This document shows, piece after piece, positions 1-5,355 of a stretch of DNA of 6,998 nt (its first letter is position 1; every line of letters starts with the position of its first letter). Position numbers and translations under genes: made by a program. Under the pieces are notes generated by a model, which was given only the letters and a program-made list of their open reading frames with translations, ran no database searches and had not been told where the DNA came from. The stretch is from an uncultured Alphaproteobacteria bacterium (lineage in GTDB: Bacteria > Pseudomonadota > Alphaproteobacteria > Sphingomonadales > Sphingomonadaceae): NCBI GenBank assembly GCA_903939555.1, contig CAJAHV010000300.1, positions 1-6,998 on the forward strand, given 5' to 3'.

Positions 1-2
1 AG

Positions 3-53
3 AGTCCCGATTTCGGTCGGGCGGCAGATGCCGCCGGTGCCGATTCGATTTGA
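3..53 (+). CDS. Possible C-terminal end of an unidentified plus-strand gene (partial)
   Basis: An open frame enters from the left edge and ends at a TGA at 51-53, giving a 16-residue tail (SPDFGRAADAAGADSI). Its codons are mostly GC-rich at the third position, like the real genes here, and a gene on this strand would converge neatly with the minus-strand acetyltransferase gene. Nothing in so short a tail identifies a family. The alternative is that bases 1-89 are simply non-coding. Bases 54-89 hold nothing I can identify. Confidence 0.25.
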   Translation, partial: SPDFGRAADAAGADSI

Positions 54-89
54 CGGCAATCGATTCCACAGATGCGGTGTCTGCTGCTT

Positions 90-695
90 CTACAGCAGCG
101 GTATCCGCGGGGCGGTTTCCGGCGGATAGATCCCCTCGGCGCGCGGATCGGCATAGATTTCCACCGCCCGCGCAAAGGGCCGAAAGCCTTCGCGCTGGTA
201 AAAACCCAGCGCCGACGGGTGATCAAGGTCGCAGGTGTGTACCCAGCCGCGGCTGATCGGGCGTTTTGCCTCGCCGCCGGCCCAGCCGATGCGCATGGCA
301 TGCGCCATCAACCAAGCGCCATGGCCATGGCCAGTCATGCCTGGCACCATCCCGAAATAGGCGATCTCGAACTCCCCCGGCACGGCGAAATCGAGTTCTA
401 GCAGCCCGACCGCAACACCATCGCGACGCACCGCGACATGGACTTCGGTCGTGTCGGCATCGAGAATCGCCGCAAGCGTTTCATCGGCCATCACCAGCCG
501 GCCGCGCCACAACCATGCCTCGCCGATCTGGCGGAACAGCGCGCGATAGCGAATCCGATCGACCGGCGCGCGCCAGCGTTCGAGCTTGAGCGCCGATTTC
601 ATCGGGCCGGTGGGCGCGGGCGGCGCCAGCATCTCGAGGCTGGTGACGATCGTCGCCACTTTACCGCTGGCGACGGGGATGAGGCGGCTGGTCAA
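90..695 (-). CDS. GNAT-family N-acetyltransferase
   Basis: A 201-residue protein of the GNAT superfamily, which transfers the acetyl group of acetyl-CoA to an amine; the substrate cannot be told from sequence. The GNAT core lies in the second half: a beta strand and acetyl-CoA loop at about residues 108-130 (YFGMVPGMTGHGHGAWLM, where the glycine-rich TGHGHG replaces the usual R/QxxGxG/A), then motif B at about 151-173 (WVHTCDLDHPSALGFYQREG, with the typical N/D-H/P-x-A-x-x-FY-x-x-x-GF pattern). The first 20 residues (around GKVATIVTSLEM) look like a conserved N-terminal extension seen in alphaproteobacterial relatives; that is from memory. The start codon is TTG at 693-695. It is preferred over ATG at residues 22 or 32 because an AAGGAG ribosome site (704-709, minus strand) sits 8 bases upstream, overlapping the hemF stop codon. 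The gene is 13 bases downstream of hemF and is probably its operon partner. It appears soluble and cytoplasmic, with no signal peptide. Confidence 0.85.
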   Translation of the reverse strand: MTSRLIPVASGKVATIVTSLEMLAPPAPTGPMKSALKLERWRAPVDRIRYRALFRQIGEAWLWRGRLVMADETLAAILDADTTEVHVAVRRDGVAVGLLELDFAVPGEFEIAYFGMVPGMTGHGHGAWLMAHAMRIGWAGGEAKRPISRGWVHTCDLDHPSALGFYQREGFRPFARAVEIYADPRAEGIYPPETAPRIPLL

Positions 696-703
696 TCTCC
701 CAG

Positions 704-709
704 CTCCTT
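704..709 (-). promoter_or_regulatory. Ribosome binding site deciding the TTG start of the acetyltransferase gene
   Basis: Read on the minus strand, the bases are AAGGAG, 8 bases before the TTG at 693-695. The site overlaps the first base of the hemF stop codon (709-711), so ribosomes ending hemF would be released right at it. This supports translational coupling and the TTG start. Confidence 0.6.
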
Positions 710-1560
710 CAATCCCAGCGTGCTTCGGGCGGCAGGCTCATCAAAATCGCATCGACATTCCCGCCGGTTTTCAGCCCGAAGGTGGTGCCGCGATCATAGA
801 CGAGGTTGAATTCGGCATAGAGGCCGCGATAGCGCAGCTGCTGCAGGCGCTGCTCGGCAGTGAACTCCTGGTGCATCTTGGCGCGGACGAGGCGGGGGTA
901 GAGGTCGACAAAGGTCTTGCCGACGCCTTGGGTAAAGGCAAAATCCTTGTCCCAGTCGTTCGACAGATGGTCATAGAAGATGCCGCCGACGCCGCGGTGG
1001 CGGTTGCGGTGCGGCACCCAGAAATAATCCTCGGCCCATTTCTTGAAGGCCGGGTAATGCGCCGGATCATGCGCGTCGCACATTGTTTTGACGCTATCGT
1101 GGAACAGCGCGGTTTCGGCATCGTCGGGCAGGGCAGGGTTGAGATCGACGCCGCCGCCGAACCAGCGCTTTGTGGTGACGAGGAAGCGGGTGTTCATGTG
1201 GATGGCCGGCACCAGCGGGTTGGCCGGGTGGATGACAAGGCTGATGCCGGTGGCAAAAAAGCGCGGGTCTTCGGCTGCGCCGTTTATCTGCTTGGCGAAA
1301 TCGGGCGAGAATTGGCCATGTACGGTCGAAATATTGACACCGGCCTTTTCAAAGGCCCGGCCCTTCATCACCGACATGACCCCGCCGCCGCCATGTTCAC
1401 CCGAAGGGTCGGGGCGGTCCCAGGCAGTCCTTTCGAAGCGGCCAGCCGGACCGGCGGCACTGCTTTCGTCTTCAAGGGTTTCCAGGGCGGCACAAATCTG
1501 GTCGCGCAGATCACGGAACCAGCTCTGCGCGGCGGTCTGTTGTTCATCCAGCGTGTACAT
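709..1560 (-). CDS. hemF: Oxygen-dependent coproporphyrinogen III oxidase HemF
   Basis: A 283-residue cytoplasmic enzyme of heme biosynthesis. It oxidatively decarboxylates two propionates of coproporphyrinogen III to give protoporphyrinogen IX, using O2. Family blocks run through the protein in order: GGGGVMSVMKGRAFEKAGVN at about 57-76 followed by the VHG.F segment, HPANPLVPAIHMNTRF at 111-126, WFGGGVDLNP at 133-142, HRGVGGIFYDHL at 188-199, and the C-terminal YAEFNLVYDRGTTFGLKTGG at 248-267 leading into ILMSLPP. H111 aligns with the active-site histidine region of E. coli HemF, judged from memory. The protein ends shortly after MSLPPEARW, the compact C-terminus usual in alphaproteobacteria; E. 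coli HemF is about 299 residues. The ATG at 1558-1560 has only a weak purine-rich ribosome site (AAAGAAAG). The gene is divergent from the bc1 operon, so the O2-dependent step feeding heme b and c1 sits opposite the apocytochrome genes. Confidence 0.97.
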   Translation of the reverse strand: MYTLDEQQTAAQSWFRDLRDQICAALETLEDESSAAGPAGRFERTAWDRPDPSGEHGGGGVMSVMKGRAFEKAGVNISTVHGQFSPDFAKQINGAAEDPRFFATGISLVIHPANPLVPAIHMNTRFLVTTKRWFGGGVDLNPALPDDAETALFHDSVKTMCDAHDPAHYPAFKKWAEDYFWVPHRNRHRGVGGIFYDHLSNDWDKDFAFTQGVGKTFVDLYPRLVRAKMHQEFTAEQRLQQLRYRGLYAEFNLVYDRGTTFGLKTGGNVDAILMSLPPEARWD

Positions 1561-1778
1561 GGTCTTTCTTTAACCGCATCGCCGCCGCGAGTGAAACCCT
1601 GTAATTGCGTCATCCCGATGGCCGTGGCGACCTTGGTGCCGGGACACCCATTTTGGACCCCGCGCCAAAGTGTCTCCAAAAATCGCCGTTGCGTTACCGA
1701 CCGTGACGCGGCTATGGCGATGGGATGACGGGTGGCGCATCGATGTCTCCTGCCAGCCACGCACAACAGAGGTTCAAG
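1561..1778. promoter_or_regulatory. Divergent hemF / petABC control region
   Basis: These 218 non-coding bases separate the two start codons and must carry both promoters. Three things stand out. GGGATGACG occurs as an inverted pair (minus strand 1608-1616, plus strand 1722-1730), one copy 47-48 bases before each start codon. A dyad TTTGG-N8-CCAAA lies at 1652-1669, near the midpoint, with a further CCAAA at 1676-1680. A weak -35/-10-like pair for petA, TTGCGT (1689-1694) and CTATGG (1712-1717) with a 17-base spacer, would start transcription near 1724, at the plus-strand GGGATGACG copy. I found no convincing FNR-type TTGAT-N4-ATCAA site and no convincing -35/-10 pair for hemF. The promoter boxes are guesses; the repeats are directly visible. 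Confidence 0.6.
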
Positions 1779-2342
1779 ATGGCGACCGAAACACGGCCCC
1801 TCGATGCCCAATTGCCCGTTGAGGGCGAACGCCGGCGCGACTTTTTGTACGTCGCCACCGCTTCGGTTGCCGCTGTCGGCGCCGGTGCGGTCGTCTGGCC
1901 ACTGATCAACCAGATGAACCCGTCGGCCGATGTGCTGGCACTGGCGTCGATCGATCTTGATCTGTCGGCGGTGCAGCCCGGGCAGGCGGTCAAGGTCAGT
2001 TGGCGCGGCAAGCCGGTTTTTGCCCGGCACCTGACACCCGAAGAAATTGCCTCGGCGAACAAGGTAGATGTTGCCTCGCTGCGGGATCCTCAGTCGCTGG
2101 CCGACCGGACCAAGCCCGGCAATGCACAATGGTTGATCACGCTCGGCGTCTGCACGCACCTTGGTTGCGTGCCGCTGGGAGCGGGGGAAGGCGAAGTGCG
2201 CGGCGATTTCGGCGGCTATTTCTGCCCGTGCCACGGGTCGCACTATGATACCGCGGCGCGCGTCCGCAAGGGTCCGGCACCGAAGAACCTTGAAGTACCA
2301 GCCTATGTCTTCAAGACGCCCACGTCCGTGACCATCGGCTGA
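1779..2342 (+). CDS. petA: Ubiquinol-cytochrome c reductase Rieske iron-sulfur subunit PetA
   Basis: A 187-residue subunit of cytochrome bc1 (complex III). Its 2Fe-2S cluster takes one electron from ubiquinol at the Qo site and passes it to cytochrome c1. The cluster-binding boxes are CTHLGC at 125-130 and CPCHGS at 149-154: C125, H127, C149 and H152 are the expected ligands, and C130 and C151 the expected disulfide. Near the N-terminus, RRDFL at 19-23 is a twin-arginine (Tat) motif, followed by a single membrane anchor at about 24-45 (ending WPLINQMNPSADVLA), as expected for a Rieske protein exported folded. The start is ATG 1779 because AGAGG at 1768-1772 sits 6 bases upstream. An in-frame ATG at 1725 would add 18 low-complexity residues and lies inside the GGGATGACG motif. 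The C-terminal segment has AARVRKGPAP where SGRIRKGPAP is more usual, a mild variation. First gene of petABC; the gap to petB is 11 bases. Confidence 0.97.
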   Translation: MATETRPLDAQLPVEGERRRDFLYVATASVAAVGAGAVVWPLINQMNPSADVLALASIDLDLSAVQPGQAVKVSWRGKPVFARHLTPEEIASANKVDVASLRDPQSLADRTKPGNAQWLITLGVCTHLGCVPLGAGEGEVRGDFGGYFCPCHGSHYDTAARVRKGPAPKNLEVPAYVFKTPTSVTIG

Positions 2343-2353
2343 GGAGGATAGAA

Positions 2354-3646
2354 ATGAGCTTTCCCTGGGCCAAGCAGTACCAGCCGACCACCGAGATCGG
2401 CAAATTCTTCGACAAGCAGCTGCCGCTGCCGCGTTTCGTTTATGGCGCGCTGGGGGCGGGTTATCCCACCCCGAAGAATTTGAACTATTTCTATAACTTC
2501 GGCGTGCTCGCCGGGGTTGCGCTGGTCATCCAGATTATCACCGGCGTCGTACTCGGCATGCATTACGCCGCGAACACGACGGTTGCTTTCGACAGTGTCG
2601 AACACATCATGCGCGATGTGAACGGCGGCTGGATGCTGCGTTACATGCACGCCGTCGGTGCGTCGTTCTTCTTTGGCGTTGTTTATGTGCACATCTTCCG
2701 CGGCCTGTATTACGGTTCGTACAAGCCGCCGCGCGAAGTGCTGTGGATGCTCGGCCTCGTCATCTTCCTGTTGATGATGGCAACCGCGTTTATGGGCTAT
2801 GTGCTGGTCTGGGGCCAGATGAGCTTCTGGGGCGCCACTGTCATCACCGGGCTGTTCTCGGCCATCCCGGTCGTCGGCTCGTACATCCAGACGCTGCTGC
2901 TCGGCGGTTTTTCGCCCGACAATGCGACGCTGAACCGCTTCTTCTCGCTGCACTATCTGCTGCCGTTTGTGATCTTCGGGGTCATCATCCTGCACGTCTG
3001 GGCGCTGCACATTCCGGGGTCGAACAACCCGACCGGCATCGCAGTAAAGACCGAAGCCGATACCGTGCCGTTCCATCCCTATTACACTGCCAAGGACTTC
3101 TTCGGCCTCGGTGTCTATCTGACGCTGTTCGCCGCGGTGGTGTTCTTTGCACCGAACGCGCTCGGGGAAGTCGACAACTACATCCCCGCCAACCCGCTTT
3201 CGACCCCGGCGCACATTGTGCCCGAATGGTATTTCTGGCCATTCTACGCGATCCTGCGTGCCTTCACGGTCGACTTCTTCTTCATCCCGGCCAAGCTGAT
3301 GGGCGTGCTCGCCATGTTCGCCGCCATCCTGCTGTTGTTCTTCCTGCCTTGGCTGGACACGTCGCCGGTGCGTTCGAACAGCTATCGTCCGCTCAATCGC
3401 ATCTTGTTCTGGGTGTTCGTGGTCGTGGCGCTGGTGCTCGGCGTGGCAGGCGGCAAGCCGGCCGAAGAGCCCTGGGTGCGGCTCAGCCAGGTGTTCACCG
3501 CCTATTATTTTGCACACTTCCTCATCATCATCCCGCTCGTCAGCCGGTTTGAAAAGACCAAGCCGCTGCCGCGTTCGATTTCGGAAGCCGTGTTGGCCAA
3601 ATATGGCAACAGCGCCCCCGGCGTTGCAGCCCAGCCGGCGGAGTAA
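2354..3646 (+). CDS. petB: Cytochrome b subunit of the cytochrome bc1 complex, PetB
   Basis: A 430-residue integral membrane protein carrying hemes bL and bH and forming the Qo and Qi quinone sites. The four heme ligands are H99 and H113 on one helix and H200 and H214 on another, each pair 14 residues apart as the family requires. The Qo signature PEWY is intact at 290-293, followed by WPFYAILRAF. Eight hydrophobic segments are visible, at about 45-70, 97-118, 128-152, 200-222, 246-266, 312-333, 350-366 and 378-397, matching the standard eight-helix bc1-type cytochrome b rather than the split b6/subunit IV form. Length is normal for alphaproteobacteria. AGGAGG at 2342-2347, 6 bases before the ATG and overlapping the petA stop, is the strongest ribosome site in the window. 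The stop codon is 5 bases before petC, so b and c1 are separate proteins and not an fbcH-type fused precursor. Confidence 0.98.
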   Translation: MSFPWAKQYQPTTEIGKFFDKQLPLPRFVYGALGAGYPTPKNLNYFYNFGVLAGVALVIQIITGVVLGMHYAANTTVAFDSVEHIMRDVNGGWMLRYMHAVGASFFFGVVYVHIFRGLYYGSYKPPREVLWMLGLVIFLLMMATAFMGYVLVWGQMSFWGATVITGLFSAIPVVGSYIQTLLLGGFSPDNATLNRFFSLHYLLPFVIFGVIILHVWALHIPGSNNPTGIAVKTEADTVPFHPYYTAKDFFGLGVYLTLFAAVVFFAPNALGEVDNYIPANPLSTPAHIVPEWYFWPFYAILRAFTVDFFFIPAKLMGVLAMFAAILLLFFLPWLDTSPVRSNSYRPLNRILFWVFVVVALVLGVAGGKPAEEPWVRLSQVFTAYYFAHFLIIIPLVSRFEKTKPLPRSISEAVLAKYGNSAPGVAAQPAE

Positions 3647-3651
3647 GCATA

Positions 3652-4482
3652 ATGTCACTCGTTCGTCTCGGCGCCCTTGGCGTTGGTTCTTTCTTCTGCG
3701 TTGCCGTGCTCTGGGGCGCCGTGCAGCCCCGCGATGCGGTCGTTCCCGATCCGGTCAAGGCGCTGTACAAGCACCCGCATGCAATCGAATGGGTCCATAA
3801 TGGTGCCGGCAACCTTGGCATCACCGGCACCTTCGATCGTAAGCAGTTGCAGCGCGGCTTCCAAGTTTACAAGGAAGTCTGCTCGGCTTGCCATTCGATC
3901 AACCGCGTTGCTTTCCGCGATCTCGCCGATCTGGGCTTCACCGCCCCTGAGATCAAGGCTATCGCTGCCAGCTATGAAGTGCCGTCGATCGATGACAAGA
4001 CCGGCGAGCCGGCAACCCGCAAGGGCACGCCGGCTGACAAGTTCCCGCTCGTCTACCCGAACGAGATCGCCGCTCGTGCGGCGCAGAACGGCGCGCTGCC
4101 GCCGGATCTGTCGCTGATCGTCAAGGCGCGCGAAGGTGGCACCAACTATATCCACTCGCTGATCAACGGCTATGCCGATGCGCCGGCAAGCTGGACGGTG
4201 CCGGACGGGCTGTATTACAATCCTTATTTCAAGTCGCTTAACATTGCGATGCCGCCGCCGCTGGCAGCCGATGACCAGATCACGTACGTCGATGGCACCA
4301 AGTCTACGCGGGAACAATATGCGAAGGATATCGCGGTGTTCCTGACCTGGACTGCCGAACCCAAGCTGGAAGCCCGCAAGGAAACCGGCCTGGCTGCGGT
4401 GATCTTTCTGCTGATCATGACCGGCCTTGGCTATCTCAGCTACAAGAAGGTCTGGGCCGATGTGAAGCGCAAGTCTGCCTGA
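3652..4482 (+). CDS. petC: Cytochrome c1 subunit of the cytochrome bc1 complex, PetC
   Basis: A 276-residue heme c protein that takes electrons from the Rieske cluster and passes them to soluble or membrane-bound cytochrome c. A hydrophobic N-terminal segment (about 6-24) is the export signal, then a periplasmic domain: heme-binding CSACH at 77-81 within GFQVYKEVCSACHS, the PDLS..KAREGG.NYI block at about 151-167, and the axial methionine M200 in IAMPPPL. A C-terminal anchor at about 246-264 (ending GLGYLSYKKVW) has a lysine-rich cytoplasmic end, the typical c1 layout. The ribosome site GGAG (3640-3643) sits 8 bases before the ATG and overlaps the end of petB. Last gene of petABC, with the terminator 25 bases after its stop. 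Length and motifs are normal; covalent heme attachment needs the cytochrome c maturation system, which is not in the window. Confidence 0.98.
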   Translation: MSLVRLGALGVGSFFCVAVLWGAVQPRDAVVPDPVKALYKHPHAIEWVHNGAGNLGITGTFDRKQLQRGFQVYKEVCSACHSINRVAFRDLADLGFTAPEIKAIAASYEVPSIDDKTGEPATRKGTPADKFPLVYPNEIAARAAQNGALPPDLSLIVKAREGGTNYIHSLINGYADAPASWTVPDGLYYNPYFKSLNIAMPPPLAADDQITYVDGTKSTREQYAKDIAVFLTWTAEPKLEARKETGLAAVIFLLIMTGLGYLSYKKVWADVKRKSA

Positions 4483-4507
4483 CAAGGCGGGTGCGCCACG
4501 ATGAAAT
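4479..4507 (+). promoter_or_regulatory. Candidate promoter for apt, overlapping the petC stop
   Basis: CTGACA (4479-4484, five of six bases matching TTGACA) and TGAAAT (4502-4507, four of six matching TATAAT) are separated by exactly 17 bases. Transcription would start near 4514, inside the left arm of the petABC terminator. The match is moderate and could be chance, but a promoter is needed somewhere here, because almost no room remains between terminator and apt. Confidence 0.35.
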
Positions 4508-4544
4508 GGACGGCCGTTCCGACAAGGAGCGGCCGTTCTTTTTT
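4508..4544 (+). terminator. Rho-independent terminator of the petABC operon
   Basis: A 13-base-pair stem (4508-4520 with 4526-4538, all paired including two G-U wobbles; core CGGCCG) closes a 5-base loop (GACAA) and is followed directly by six T residues (4539-4544). This is a textbook intrinsic terminator 25 bases after the petC stop codon. It is not symmetrical: the minus strand lacks a comparable T-run after the stem, so it should work only in the petABC direction. Confidence 0.9.
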
Positions 4545-4555
4545 ATGGAAACGCC

Positions 4556-5086
4556 ATGAATGATGATCTGAAGCTGTTGATCCGCACGATTGCGGACTAT
4601 CCAAAGCCGGGCATCCAGTTTCGCGATATCACCACGCTGCTGCTCGATGGCCCGGGCTTTGGCGCTGCTATCGACCGCATGGCAGCGGCGGTGCGCGAAC
4701 CGCCGGCGCTTGTCGCGGGCATCGAAGCCCGCGGTTTCATCTTCGGTGCGGCGCTGGCCCAGCGGCTCGGCTGCGGCTTGGTGCTGCTCCGCAAGCAGAA
4801 CAAGCTGCCCGGCCGGGTGGCGGGGATCAACTATGCGCTCGAATATGGCGAGGACCGGATCGAAATGCACAGCGACGCCGTGGCACCGGGGGCGCGGGTG
4901 TTGCTGGTTGATGATCTGATCGCCACTGGCGGCACGGCGCTTGCCGGTGTGGAACTGCTGCGTGGTGCCGGGGCGCATGTCGTGGGCGCGAGCTTCGTGA
5001 TCGATCTGCCTGGCCTTGGGGGTGCCGCGCGACTGCGGGCAAGCGGGGTGGCTGTCGACACGCTCGTGGAATTCGAAGGCGAATAG
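4556..5086 (+). CDS. apt: Adenine phosphoribosyltransferase
   Basis: A 176-residue cytoplasmic purine-salvage enzyme that converts adenine and PRPP to AMP and pyrophosphate. It is a type I phosphoribosyltransferase: the PRPP-binding signature VLLVDDLIATGGT spans 115-127, with the acidic pair D119-D120. Also present are the APT-specific N-terminal PKPGIQFRDIT block (16-26), the AGIEARGFIFG segment (54-64) and RKQNKLPG (79-86), which contacts the base region in this family. Length is typical. The ATG at 4556 has only a weak GGAA (4547-4550) upstream. A four-codon reading frame (ATG 4545, METP) ends in an ATGA overlap with this start. The gene begins 11 bases beyond the petABC terminator, so it is either expressed by read-through or from the candidate promoter overlapping the terminator. 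Purine salvage has no direct link to bc1; I recall this adjacency from other sphingomonad genomes but could not check it. Confidence 0.95.
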   Translation: MNDDLKLLIRTIADYPKPGIQFRDITTLLLDGPGFGAAIDRMAAAVREPPALVAGIEARGFIFGAALAQRLGCGLVLLRKQNKLPGRVAGINYALEYGEDRIEMHSDAVAPGARVLLVDDLIATGGTALAGVELLRGAGAHVVGASFVIDLPGLGGAARLRASGVAVDTLVEFEGE

Positions 5087-5126
5087 CGACCGGGTCGGTG
5101 CGCCGGGATAACCGGGCTGCGGCGCG

Positions 5127-5288
5127 CTACCGGGCTTTTGGCGGCTTGGCTCCGGCGTCGTTCATGGCAGCATCGACATCGGCTACAGCCTTGGCCGTAA
5201 GCTCGCCTTCCCTGGCGGTGGTGCGTGCATCGGGGTCGGCCGTGCAGGCGGCAAGGACAAGCAGCAAAAGGATGGGCAAACTGCGCAT
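5127..5288 (-). CDS. Small putative lipoprotein of unknown function
   Basis: A 53-residue protein with a bacterial lipoprotein signal: a positively charged MR start, a leucine-rich core (residues 4-12) and lipobox LAAC with the acylated cysteine at C15. The mature part is only about 39 residues, rich in Ala, Asp and Thr, charged and without further cysteines; the stretch at about 25-43 (REGELTAKAVADVDAAMND) could form a helix. The start at 5286-5288 was chosen because it puts the signal peptide at the N-terminus. The frame stays open upstream to 5363, but that would add 25 arginine-rich residues before the signal and run into the methyltransferase gene. No good ribosome site is visible, a real weakness. 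The gene converges with apt (40-base gap) and is divergent from the methyltransferase gene. I recognise no family; it may be a lineage-specific envelope protein. Confidence 0.6.
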   Translation of the reverse strand: MRSLPILLLLVLAACTADPDARTTAREGELTAKAVADVDAAMNDAGAKPPKAR

Positions 5289-5343
5289 GGAAGGTGCATA
5301 GCGCAGCCTTGCCCGGCGCGAAAGCCGCGCGCATGATGCCGCC

Positions 5344-5349
5344 GGGGAG
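5344..5349 (+). promoter_or_regulatory. Ribosome binding site deciding the methyltransferase start
   Basis: GGGGAG lies 6 bases before the ATG at 5356 but only 3 before the in-frame GTG at 5353, favouring the ATG. Confidence 0.6.
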
Positions 5350-5355
5350 ACTGTG

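Noticed and set aside
20..98. Hairpins at 20-35 (GGCGGCA/TGCCGCC) and 81-98 (CTGCTG/CAGCAG) as the hemF operon terminator
   Set aside because: The first has only a 2-base loop and the second overlaps the acetyltransferase stop codon; neither is followed by a T-run on the minus strand.
586..1728. 380-codon plus-strand open frame across hemF
   Set aside because: hemF on the minus strand carries every family motif; the plus-strand product is a shadow running through the divergent control region with no family resemblance.
1725..1778. Upstream start for petA adding 18 residues
   Set aside because: The ATG at 1725 has no ribosome site and lies inside the mirrored GGGATGACG motif; ATG 1779 has AGAGG 6 bases upstream and gives a standard Rieske N-terminus.
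2303..3658. 451-codon open frame antisense to petB
   Set aside because: petB is unmistakable on the other strand with all heme ligands; the antisense product is rich in Arg, His, Glu and Gln with no recognisable domain, as expected from the complement of GC-biased codons.
3655..4485. 276-codon open frame antisense to almost the whole of petC
   Set aside because: Its equal length to petC is striking, but it follows from codon-phase complementarity in a high-GC gene; no domain, signal or ribosome site supports it.
5097..5128. Stem-loop between apt and the small lipoprotein as a bidirectional terminator
   Set aside because: GTGCGCCG can pair with CGGCGCGC, with a 14-base loop, but no T-run follows on either strand and the local sequence is so GC-rich that such stems are expected.
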